A stretch of 64,000 nucleotides of DNA from Hyphomicrobium_A sp044507625 (GTDB lineage Bacteria > Pseudomonadota > Alphaproteobacteria > Rhizobiales > Hyphomicrobiaceae), in the NCBI GenBank assembly GCA_044507625.1, contig JBIQJE010000001.1, positions 1 through 64,000 of the forward strand, read 5' to 3'. The notes below the pieces were generated by a model. It was not told where the DNA came from. It did not search any database and was given only the letters and a program-made list of their open reading frames with translations. Shown here piece after piece: positions 34,801-42,852 of the stretch. Position 1 is the stretch's first letter; each line of letters starts with the position of its first letter. The position numbers were made by a program, and so were the translations under genes.

Positions 34801-36744
34801 TCAGGCGCGGCTGGCGCCGCTGAGCGTCTCGCGTCCCAGCGCCCCGAGCACCGTTGTCACGATGCCGGAAGCATTGAGACCCGCCTGCTCGTACATCTGA
34901 TCGGGCTTGCCCTGCTCGATGAAGATGTCGGGCAGCACCATCGAGCGCACCTTGAGCCCCCGGTCCAGCAGTCCGCCCTCGGCGAGGAACTGCAGCACAT
35001 GGCTGCCGAAACCGCCGATGGAGCCTTCCTCCACCGTAACGAGAACCTCGTGGTTCTGCGCCAGACGGCGGATCATGTCTTCATCGAGCGGCTTGGCGAA
35101 GCGCGCGTCCGCAACCGTCGTGGAAAGCCCGAACGCTGCGAGCTGATCCGCCGCCTTGAGACATTCGTGGAGCCGCGGGCCGAGGGCGAGCAACGCCACG
35201 GCCGTGCCCTCGCGCAGGATGCGGCCCTTGCCGATTTCGAGCGGAACACCCTCTGCAGGCAACGGCACGCCGAACCCTTCGCCGCGGGGATAGCGGAACG
35301 CAGACGGCCGGTCGTCGATGGTGGCAGCCGTGGCCACCATGTGCATCAGCTCCGCCTCATCGGCGGCCGCCATCACCACCATGCCCGGGAGGCACGAAAG
35401 ATAGGCGACGTCGAACGCACCGGCGTGGGTCGGCCCGTCGGCGCCGACAAGTCCGGCGCGGTCGATGGCAAAGCGCACCGGCAGGCCCTGAATGGCGACA
35501 TCGTGCACGACCTGGTCGTACGCGCGCTGCAGGAACGTCGAATAGATGGCCGCGAACGGCTTCAGGCCCTCCGTTGCGAGGCCCGCCGCAAATGTGACGG
35601 CATGCTGTTCCGCGATGCCGACGTCGAACGTGCGGTCCGGGAACGCCTTGCCGAATACGTCGAGCCCGGTGCCATCCGGCATGGCCGCCGTGATGGCGAC
35701 GATGCGGTCGTCTTTCCGCGCCTCCGTAACGAGGCTGTCGGCAAACACGCGCGTGAAGGTCGGGGCTTTCGGCTTAGCAATAACCTGCGCGCCGGTAACG
35801 ACGTTGAACTTCGAAACGCCGTGATACTTGTCGTCGGAGGCTTCGGCCGGCGCGTAGCCTTTACCCTTTTTCGTCACGACGTGAACGAGGATCGGCCCCT
35901 GGTGCGCATCGCGCACGTTCTTCAGAACGGGTAGCAGATGATCGAAGCTGTGTCCGTCGATGGGGCCGACGTAATAGAAGCCGAGTTCCTCGAACCAGGC
36001 GCCGCCCTGCCACAGATGGCGCGTGTATTCCTCCACCCGCGCAGCACGACGCTCCCAGCTCTTCGGCAGCTGACGCGCAAGCTGCTTGGCGATGTCGCGC
36101 AGATAGAGATACGTGCCGCTCGAGGTAATGCGCGCGAGATAAGCGCTGAGCGCGCCCGTCGGCGGCGCAATCGACATGTCGTTGTCGTTGAGGACGACGA
36201 TTAGGCGCTCATCGCGCGCCCCGGCGTTGTTCAGCGCCTCATACGCCATGCCGGCGCTCATCGCGCCATCGCCGATGACACAAATGACGTTGTTGTCACG
36301 CCCTTCGAGTTCGCGCGCGACGGCCATGCCGAGGCCGGCGGAAATCGACGTGGAGGAGTGCGCCGCGCCGAAGGGATCGTATTCACTCTCGGAGCGGCGC
36401 GTGAAACCCGAAAGGCCGCCGGGGGCGCGCAGCGTGCGGATTCGGTCGCGCCGCCCCGTGATGATCTTGTGCGGATAGGTCTGGTGGCCGACGTCCCAGA
36501 CGAGGCGGTCGTGCGGCGTGTTGAACACCCAGTGCAGCGCCACTGTCAGCTCGACGACGCCAAGGCCAGCGCCGAGATGCCCGCCGGTCACGGAAACGGC
36601 ATTGATCGTTTCCTGACGCAACTCGGCGGCGAGCTGAGGAAGTTCCGATTCGTCTAAATTGCGCAGATCCTCGGGCGTATTGACGCGATCGAGAAGCGGC
36701 GTCTTGGGCGCACTGTCCACCGAGGCATCCCGTTCTGTCGGCAT
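34801..36744 (-). CDS. dxs: 1-deoxy-D-xylulose-5-phosphate synthase
   Basis: 647 residues. First step of the MEP isoprenoid pathway; thiamine diphosphate enzyme. Motifs: GHLGAGLGVVELTVALH near the N-terminus, TPP/Mg site GDGAMSAGMAYEALNNAG with the following VLNDNDMSI, YSTFLQRAYDQVVHDVAIQ and DRAGLVGADGPTH. ATG 36744. In the dxs-xseB-deacetylase neighbourhood typical of Rhizobiales; a small basic protein gene with a terminator lies between xseB and dxs here. Confidence 0.98.
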   Translation of the reverse strand: MPTERDASVDSAPKTPLLDRVNTPEDLRNLDESELPQLAAELRQETINAVSVTGGHLGAGLGVVELTVALHWVFNTPHDRLVWDVGHQTYPHKIITGRRDRIRTLRAPGGLSGFTRRSESEYDPFGAAHSSTSISAGLGMAVARELEGRDNNVICVIGDGAMSAGMAYEALNNAGARDERLIVVLNDNDMSIAPPTGALSAYLARITSSGTYLYLRDIAKQLARQLPKSWERRAARVEEYTRHLWQGGAWFEELGFYYVGPIDGHSFDHLLPVLKNVRDAHQGPILVHVVTKKGKGYAPAEASDDKYHGVSKFNVVTGAQVIAKPKAPTFTRVFADSLVTEARKDDRIVAITAAMPDGTGLDVFGKAFPDRTFDVGIAEQHAVTFAAGLATEGLKPFAAIYSTFLQRAYDQVVHDVAIQGLPVRFAIDRAGLVGADGPTHAGAFDVAYLSCLPGMVVMAAADEAELMHMVATAATIDDRPSAFRYPRGEGFGVPLPAEGVPLEIGKGRILREGTAVALLALGPRLHECLKAADQLAAFGLSTTVADARFAKPLDEDMIRRLAQNHEVLVTVEEGSIGGFGSHVLQFLAEGGLLDRGLKVRSMVLPDIFIEQGKPDQMYEQAGLNASGIVTTVLGALGRETLSGASRA

Positions 36745-36822
36745 TCCACAGTTATGTCACACTGCCGCGCCCCTGCAAGGGCGCAATCGCCGCGGAGCGT
36801 CAATAAAAAGTGCCAAAAGAAA

Positions 36823-36850
36823 AAGCGCGGCTCCGGGGGGAGCCGCGCTT
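36823..36850 (-). terminator. Terminator after the His/Lys-rich small protein
   Basis: Perfect 12-bp stem AAGCGCGGCTCC / GGAGCCGCGCTT with a GGGG loop; on the minus strand it is followed by TTTCTTTTGGC. 24 bases after the stop codon. Confidence 0.85.
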
Positions 36851-36874
36851 CGCGTAAAGCCTAACGGCCCGCGA

Positions 36875-37063
36875 TTAGCGGTGCGCGCGGCACTTACGGT
36901 ACTTGCGCAGGTTGTGCTTGAACTTGCTGCACTTGTGCGCCTTGTAGTGCTTCGCATGATGATGATGGTTCTTGACGTGGCGGGCCTCGGCCGAAGTGGT
37001 CGTGGCAACGCTAACGACGGCAAGGCTGCTCAGAGCAACGGCGACGGCCATCAAAGACTTCAT
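36875..37063 (-). CDS. Secreted His/Lys-rich mini-protein (62 aa)
   Basis: ATG 37063 with GGGGAGAAGACC upstream. Signal peptide of 27 residues (MKSLMAVAVALSSLAVVSVA, ending SAEA). The 35-residue mature peptide, starting RHVKNHHHHAKHYKAHKC, has nine His, eight Lys, five Arg, two Cys and no acidic residue. Could be a periplasmic metal buffer or an anionic-surface-binding peptide (inference). Own terminator, so an independent unit. No family recognised. Confidence 0.8.
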   Translation of the reverse strand: MKSLMAVAVALSSLAVVSVATTTSAEARHVKNHHHHAKHYKAHKCSKFKHNLRKYRKCRAHR

Positions 37064-37352
37064 GGTCTTCTCCCCATTTTTTTCAACACACGGCCAAAGC
37101 AGCAGGCGAAAAGCACTCATCGCCTCCCCCCGCGTTTAAGCCGGCGCGCACCCTAGTGGGGCCAACCAGCAGAGGCTAGTGGGACTTTCGCGGTCTGACG
37201 CAAGGTTGCCGCAAGATTTCCCCTAACCCTGCAATTCGTAATAGAATTCCCGCGCAACTATTTGTTTCTGATGACCATAAGCCGCAGGTAGATCCCCGTC
37301 GTACGGGCAATTGTCGCCACTGCCTGCTTCGAATTGGGCGGGTACGCGAGGG

Positions 37353-37619
37353 CTATTGCGGATCGAGTGGCTCGGTCCCCTTGATCGACCCGTCCGCACC
37401 GAAGGCGAGCTTCTCCACCTTGGCCTCAGCCTGCCGCAGGAGCCGGTCGCAATGGGCCTTCAGGGCTTCGCCGCGCTCATAAATGGCGATGGATTCCTCC
37501 AGTTCGACGTCGCCTCGCTCCAGCCGCGTCACGATGCTTTCCAGTTCCTTAAGCGCGCGCTCGAAAGTCATGCCCGCGATGTCCGCGTGCTTGGCAGGCG
37601 TGTTGGAAGGAGATTCCAT
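37353..37619 (-). CDS. xseB: Exodeoxyribonuclease VII small subunit
   Basis: 88 residues from ATG 37619 (AGGACG upstream). Family core MTFERALKELESIVTRLERG DVELEESIAIYERG region followed by LKAHCDRLLRQAEAKVEKL. Partner of XseA (not in window). 25 bases downstream of the deacetylase-like gene on the same strand. Confidence 0.95.
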   Translation of the reverse strand: MESPSNTPAKHADIAGMTFERALKELESIVTRLERGDVELEESIAIYERGEALKAHCDRLLRQAEAKVEKLAFGADGSIKGTEPLDPQ

Positions 37620-37644
37620 ACTGCGTCCTAGGTTCGATTGGAGT

Positions 37645-38595
37645 TCAGGCGCCCGCATCCATCAGCGCCTTGACGTGCACGGCAACGGAGCGCGCCAGCG
37701 CATTGAGATCGTAGCCGCCTTCCAGCATCGAGACGATGCGGCCGCCGCTATGTCGCCGCGCCACGGCAGCGAGCTTCTCCGTCGCCCAGAGATAATCGGC
37801 CTCGACCAGCCGCAAATTCGCCAGCGGATCGGCCTGATGGGCATCGAAGCCAGCCGAGACGATAAGTATATCCGGGCCGAAATCATGCAAGGCGGGAAGG
37901 ATGCGCGATTCGAAAGCCTCGCGAAACCGCTCGCCGGTATCGCCGGCGTGCAGCGGCGCGTTGGTGATGTTACCCACGCCCCGCTCGTCCACGGCGCCGG
38001 TGCCGGGAAACAGTGGCATCTCGTGCGTCGAGCCGTAAAACAAGTCCTTGTCGGACCAGAAAATGTCCTGCGTGCCGTTGCCGTGGTGAACGTCGAAATC
38101 GACAACGGCGACGCGTTCGGCCCCGTGCTTGGCGCGGGCATAGAGCCCCGCGATCGCGGCGTTGGAAAAGAAGCAAAAGCCCATCGCCTTGTCGTTCTCC
38201 GCGTGGTGTCCCGGTGGACGCACTTGGCAGAAGGCGTTCGCGACCCGGCCCTCGATCACGGCGTCGACGGCGGCAAGGCCGGCGCCCACTGCCCGCAGCG
38301 CTGCATTCCACGTACCACTGGAAACGAGCGTATCGCCGTCGATGTACGTTGGATGCTCGCGCCCTCCCGCGCGCTGCGCCGCCTCGCGGATTTTCTCGAA
38401 ATGGGAGGCAGGATGCGCAAGGCGGATCTGCGCCTCGACGTCGTCGCGCAGCGGCGCCTCCTCGCGCACGAGACGCGCAAAGATCTCGTGCGAGAGCACC
38501 TTGTCGATGGCTCGCATGCGGTCGGCGCGCTCCGGGTGCCCATAGCCGGTATCGTGCTCCAGAAAAGACGGGTGCGTGAGAAGGAGCGTCGCCAT
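37645..38595 (-). CDS. Histone deacetylase / acetylpolyamine amidohydrolase family protein
   Basis: 316 residues from ATG 38595. Zinc hydrolase of the arginase-deacetylase fold: RPPGHHAENDKAMGFCFF (His pair), VVDFDVHHGNGTQDIF (metal Asp/His), SAGFDAHQADPL (metal Asp) and LEGGYDLNAL. Cytoplasmic; substrates in bacteria are acetylated polyamines or other amides. Next to xseB and dxs as usual for the order. With CobB it makes two different deacylase families in the window. Confidence 0.94.
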   Translation of the reverse strand: MATLLLTHPSFLEHDTGYGHPERADRMRAIDKVLSHEIFARLVREEAPLRDDVEAQIRLAHPASHFEKIREAAQRAGGREHPTYIDGDTLVSSGTWNAALRAVGAGLAAVDAVIEGRVANAFCQVRPPGHHAENDKAMGFCFFSNAAIAGLYARAKHGAERVAVVDFDVHHGNGTQDIFWSDKDLFYGSTHEMPLFPGTGAVDERGVGNITNAPLHAGDTGERFREAFESRILPALHDFGPDILIVSAGFDAHQADPLANLRLVEADYLWATEKLAAVARRHSGGRIVSMLEGGYDLNALARSVAVHVKALMDAGA

Positions 38596-38675
38596 CGTCC
38601 GTTTGCCGCCTTTCTGCGCCTGCGCTGCCAGGGCGCCATGGTAGCCCGGAGACGCCCCGCGCCGAAAGGGGCGCG

Positions 38676-40223
38676 CTATCCGGCGCGAACCTCGGTCCCG
38701 CGCGACGCCAGCCACCGCACGGCTTTGACAGGAAGCATGAGCATGCCCCAGGCCTGCAGCATCAAGCTCACCAGCAAGGCCGGAAAGCCGGCGAGCGGAG
38801 CGAACACGAACAGGCCCGCCATGGAGCGGGCCACCTGCGCCGCGCGATAGCCGAGCGCGCCGCGATATTCGCACCGCTGCTCCGGAGGCCAGATGCGTGC
38901 GAACCAGGCGCTCGTCACCGGCCAGCCCAAAACGCCCGCGGCGAGGGCGAACAGGTAGAGAAACTGTATCCACGACGGAACAAACGGCACGATGCGCAGG
39001 TCGAGTTCCTGCTGGCGCGCCTCATCGCGCGCGTGCACCTCGACGGCGGTGGTGACGACGTTGCCGGTGAGGCTCGACACGGTGCTGGTCCACAGCCCCC
39101 CGACCATGTCGGTAATCGGCTCTCCAGCGGAACGGTCGGGCAGTGCCCTCACCGCCACGCGCCCCATGCCGTCACGCTCCACACCGACCTGAAACGTTCC
39201 ATGGCGCGCACCGAGCGCATCGAGGAAATCGCCCAGCGTCGCGCGCTTCAACGCATCGTCGAGCCCGCCGACAGCAATCCGCTGCCACAGCCAGTTACGG
39301 CCGCCCGGCTGGTTGGGCGTCGCCGCATGCAGGAGCACGAGGTTGACGTCCGCATCGGCCGCCGCGCGCTTCAACTCGGAAAGCTTGATGCTCTGCTCTG
39401 TCCCGCCCGACGGTCGAAAATAGAGAAGATTGTCCTCGACGCGCCCCGTCACCAGTACGGTCTGGCCGCGCACCGACGTTAGCGCACCCGTGAGCGCGGC
39501 CGGGTCCACGGCATCGACCATTGCTGCCTTGGTGTCGACGTCGATGCGCGGATATGACGAGAGCGTCGATTGAGCGCCGGGCTCCAGCGCGAGCGTCCGG
39601 ATGCTGGAACGGGAAAGGGGCCGCTCGAGCTGCGCCACAGCCTCGTTGAACAGCGCCCCGTCGCGCAGCTCGATGAGAAGATGAGGGCGCATTTCCGCAT
39701 AGAGGCCTTCGCCTCCAGCCCCGCGCGAGAGCGTGCGCAGCGGATAGGCATCATTACCCGCAACGAGATGCAGCCGCGCGCCGGACGGCAAATCCTTCAG
39801 CAGCGTACGGTCGCGAAACACCGTCTCCCCTCCGAGATATATGTCGAGCCGGCTGCCCGGTGTGGACTGCGGCAGCAGCGTGGGGACGGCGCGCTGGAGC
39901 TCGCCGGGCGTGCCGGCGGTGAAGACCTCTCCATCGCGGTTGACGAATTTCCAGTGGCCCTCGGGTGTTGCATGTGCGGCGAGGGCGGTGCCGCGCGCCT
40001 CCGCCGGCAGCGTCCGCAGATGCGCTGCCGCAAGTTCGAGATCGGCGATAGCGATGCGCGTTGCCTTGGCGCCCACTCCGCCGGCCTCGCCGCCGATCCG
40101 CCCAAGACGCGACAGCCAGCCCGCCTGCGCCGCCGTCGCCGCGACCGCGAAGAGCAAAGCAGCGCACGCCGCTACGCGCACCAAGAGCTGTCCCGTTGCG
40201 AAAGTGAGGCGCATCCAACCCAT
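38676..40223 (-). CDS. Large envelope protein of unknown function (515 aa)
   Basis: Signal peptide or N-terminal anchor at about 12-34 (LLVRVAACAALLFAVAATAA). A long soluble part (about 35-420) with GTPGELQRAVPTLLPQSTPG and RPSGGTEQSIKLSELKRAA but no known motif. Near the C-terminus two hydrophobic segments at about 425-445 (FLYLFALAAGVLGWPVTSAW) and 475-500 (LFVFAPLAGFPALLVSLMLQ) suggest a periplasmic domain tethered to the inner membrane by its C-terminal end. Divergent from tsaC. Family not recognised. Confidence 0.8.
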   Translation of the reverse strand: MGWMRLTFATGQLLVRVAACAALLFAVAATAAQAGWLSRLGRIGGEAGGVGAKATRIAIADLELAAAHLRTLPAEARGTALAAHATPEGHWKFVNRDGEVFTAGTPGELQRAVPTLLPQSTPGSRLDIYLGGETVFRDRTLLKDLPSGARLHLVAGNDAYPLRTLSRGAGGEGLYAEMRPHLLIELRDGALFNEAVAQLERPLSRSSIRTLALEPGAQSTLSSYPRIDVDTKAAMVDAVDPAALTGALTSVRGQTVLVTGRVEDNLLYFRPSGGTEQSIKLSELKRAAADADVNLVLLHAATPNQPGGRNWLWQRIAVGGLDDALKRATLGDFLDALGARHGTFQVGVERDGMGRVAVRALPDRSAGEPITDMVGGLWTSTVSSLTGNVVTTAVEVHARDEARQQELDLRIVPFVPSWIQFLYLFALAAGVLGWPVTSAWFARIWPPEQRCEYRGALGYRAAQVARSMAGLFVFAPLAGFPALLVSLMLQAWGMLMLPVKAVRWLASRGTEVRAG

Positions 40224-40308
40224 CCTGTTCAGCGCGCGAGACTACACACCCTTTGGACAGAATTCAGCCCGAGGGGCTATGAGAGGCGCCGGAAGGAGAC
40301 CTCGGCCC

Positions 40309-41292
40309 ATGGGCGAGCCCAAGAAAGCAATGGAGAAAGCAACGGAAGCGGCGATTTCATCCGCAGCGGACCACCTGCGCGCGGGCCGGCTCGTCGCCTT
40401 CCCGACGGAAACCGTCTATGGCCTGGGCGCCGACGCCACGAACGGCCGTGCCGTGGCGCAGATTTTTGCCGCCAAGGGGCGGCCGCGCTTCAACCCCCTC
40501 ATCGTGCACGTGCTGGATGCTGCCGCCGCGGACGGCCACGTCGTGTTCACCCCGCTCGCGCGCCGCCTCGCCGATGCCTTCTGGCCCGGCCCGCTCACCC
40601 TCGTTCTCGACAAACGGGACACTTCTCCGCTTTCCGATCTCGTCACGGGCGGGCTCTCCAGCATCGCTGTGCGCGCCCCCGACCATCCCATCGCCCGCGC
40701 GCTGCTGCGCGCAACGGGCCGGCCCCTTGCAGCCCCCTCCGCCAATCGGTCGGGACGCATCAGCCCTACCCAGGCGGCGCATGTGGCCGCCGAGTTCGGC
40801 GGTGAGGTGGCGATGATCCTGGATGGCGGCCGGACAGCCCACGGGCTCGAATCGACGATCCTCGATGCACGGGGCGAAGCGCCTGTGCTGCTGCGGCCGG
40901 GCGCCGTTACCGCCGAAGCCATTGAAGCGGCGCTCGGCGTGAAGGTCACCCGAAGCAACGGCGATGCGCAGCGGCCCAGCGCCCCCGGCCAGCTCACGAG
41001 CCATTACGCGCCGCGGGCCGGTGTCCGCCTCGAAGCCCGCGACGTCCGTCCCGGCGAGGCGCTATTGGCGTTCGGCCCCACGCCGCTGCCCGCCAGCGGA
41101 CCGGTCATCAACCTGAGCCCTTCAGGGGATCTCGCCGAGGCTGCCGCGAACCTTTTTGCAGCCCTGCGCACCCTCGACGCCAGCGGAGCCGAGGCCATCG
41201 CCGTGATGCCCATCCCCGGCGAAGACCTGGGAGAAGCGATCAACGACCGTCTCCGCCGCGCCGCCGCGCCGCGTCCGGCGGGCGCCCGATAG
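40309..41292 (+). CDS. tsaC: L-threonylcarbamoyladenylate synthase (Sua5 type)
   Basis: 327 residues from ATG 40309 (AGGAG ten bases upstream). Makes the TC-AMP intermediate for t6A37 in tRNA. YrdC domain with VAFPTETVYGLGADA, KGRPRFNPLIVHV and SANRSGRISPT; then the Sua5 linker and C-terminal domain with GQLTSHYAPRAG. The two-domain length is that of Sua5, not short TsaC. Confidence 0.94.
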   Translation: MGEPKKAMEKATEAAISSAADHLRAGRLVAFPTETVYGLGADATNGRAVAQIFAAKGRPRFNPLIVHVLDAAAADGHVVFTPLARRLADAFWPGPLTLVLDKRDTSPLSDLVTGGLSSIAVRAPDHPIARALLRATGRPLAAPSANRSGRISPTQAAHVAAEFGGEVAMILDGGRTAHGLESTILDARGEAPVLLRPGAVTAEAIEAALGVKVTRSNGDAQRPSAPGQLTSHYAPRAGVRLEARDVRPGEALLAFGPTPLPASGPVINLSPSGDLAEAAANLFAALRTLDASGAEAIAVMPIPGEDLGEAINDRLRRAAAPRPAGAR

Positions 41293-41389
41293 CCGCCCGC
41301 ACGCCGCTGGGGTTGCAGCCACGATTTGCCGAAAGGCGCCAATTGCGGCAAACCTCGCGCCGACACAGACGCCGAGGACGAGTTCACAG

Positions 41390-42841
41390 GTGTCCGCCTC
41401 GCACACGCCCCGCCAGCCTTCGACGAGCGCCGAGCGCACCGCAGCGCTTGCGCGATTGATCGATGTCGTCGGCACCGCCCACGCCCTCACCGACCCCGAG
41501 CGCCAGGCACCCTACGTGCACGAATTGCGCGGGCTCTATGTCGGCGGCCCGGCGTTGGTACTGCGTCCCGGCTCGACCGGTGAGGTCGCGCAGCTGCTCG
41601 CTATCGCGAATGACGCCGGCATCGGCGTCGTCCCCCAGGGCGGCAACACCGGCCTCGTCGGCGGTCAGATCCCGGCAGATGACGGCAGCGAGGTCGTGCT
41701 GTCGCTCTCGCGGCTCAACCAAGTGCGCGCAGTCGATCCCATCGGCGGTACGATGATCGTCGAGGCGGGCGCGACGCTGGCGCAGGCGCAAGACGCCGCG
41801 GATGCAGCGGGGCGTCTCTTTCCGCTGAGCCTCGCTTCGGAGCAGAGCTGTCAGATCGGCGGCGTGCTGGCGACGAACGCCGGCGGCGTTGGCGTACTCA
41901 CCTATGGCAACGCGCGCTCCCTGTCACTCGGGCTGGAGGTCGTGACCGCAGACGGGCGCATATGGGATGGACTGCGCACACTCAAAAAGGACAACACCGG
42001 CTATGACCTGCGCGACCTTTTCATCGGATCCGAAGGTACGCTCGGCATCATCACGGCGGCAGCGCTGAAGCTCTACCCGCGGCCCGTCGAGACCGCCCTC
42101 GCGTTTGCCGCGCTGCCCGACATCGAAGCGGTGGGTGCTTTTTTCAGGCTTGCCGAGGCCCGCGGACACACGGGACTTACGGCATTCGAGTTCATGAGCC
42201 GCTTCGCGCTCGACCTCGTCACGCGGCACATCCCGGACACCCGCATCCCGATCCGCACGCCTGCGCCGTGGTATGTGCTGATCGAGCTGTCGAGTCACGA
42301 GGCCGGCGGCCTCGCGGATGCGAGCATGCAGCGTCTCCTGGCGGAAGCGGCACAGGCCGAGCTCGTCACCGATGCGGTCATCGCCGCTTCGCTCTCACAG
42401 TCGAAAGCGCTCTGGCGCCTGCGCGAAAGCATCTCCGAAGCCCAGCGCGGCGAAGGCGGCAGTATCAAGCACGATGTGTCGGTGCCCGTTGCGCGTATCG
42501 CCGAATTCGTGGCGAAGGCCAGTGAAGCCGTGCAGACGATCTGCCCCGGCGCACGCCCCGTCGTCTTCGGCCACTTCGGTGACGGCAACGTGCACTACAA
42601 CGTCACGCAACCCGAAGGCATGGATAAAGCGGAGTATCTTGCGCTGTGGACGCCGATGACGGAGACCGTCCATGACGTGATCGCCGCGCTGTCCGGATCA
42701 ATCTCAGCCGAGCATGGCATCGGCCGGATGAAGCGCGACGAGCTGCGCCGTTTCAAGAGCCCGCTCGAAATCGAGCTGATGCGGCGGATCAAGGCGGCGT
42801 TCGATCCCAACGGCATCCTCAATCCCGGCAAGGTGCTCTAG
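41390..42841 (+). CDS. FAD-linked oxidase, D-2-hydroxyacid (2-hydroxyglutarate/lactate) dehydrogenase-like
   Basis: 483 residues from GTG 41390. FAD-binding PCMH domain with PQGGNTGLVGGQ and FIGSEGTLGIIT; C-terminal oxidase domain with FGHFGDGNVHYN and SAEHGIGRMKRDEL, the GlcD/D2HGDH pattern. Likely oxidises a D-2-hydroxyacid and passes electrons to quinone or ETF; substrate not provable. The stop is eleven bases from the stop of the convergent Clp-N-like gene. Confidence 0.9.
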   Translation: MSASHTPRQPSTSAERTAALARLIDVVGTAHALTDPERQAPYVHELRGLYVGGPALVLRPGSTGEVAQLLAIANDAGIGVVPQGGNTGLVGGQIPADDGSEVVLSLSRLNQVRAVDPIGGTMIVEAGATLAQAQDAADAAGRLFPLSLASEQSCQIGGVLATNAGGVGVLTYGNARSLSLGLEVVTADGRIWDGLRTLKKDNTGYDLRDLFIGSEGTLGIITAAALKLYPRPVETALAFAALPDIEAVGAFFRLAEARGHTGLTAFEFMSRFALDLVTRHIPDTRIPIRTPAPWYVLIELSSHEAGGLADASMQRLLAEAAQAELVTDAVIAASLSQSKALWRLRESISEAQRGEGGSIKHDVSVPVARIAEFVAKASEAVQTICPGARPVVFGHFGDGNVHYNVTQPEGMDKAEYLALWTPMTETVHDVIAALSGSISAEHGIGRMKRDELRRFKSPLEIELMRRIKAAFDPNGILNPGKVL

Positions 42842-42852
42842 CCGCAACGGCT

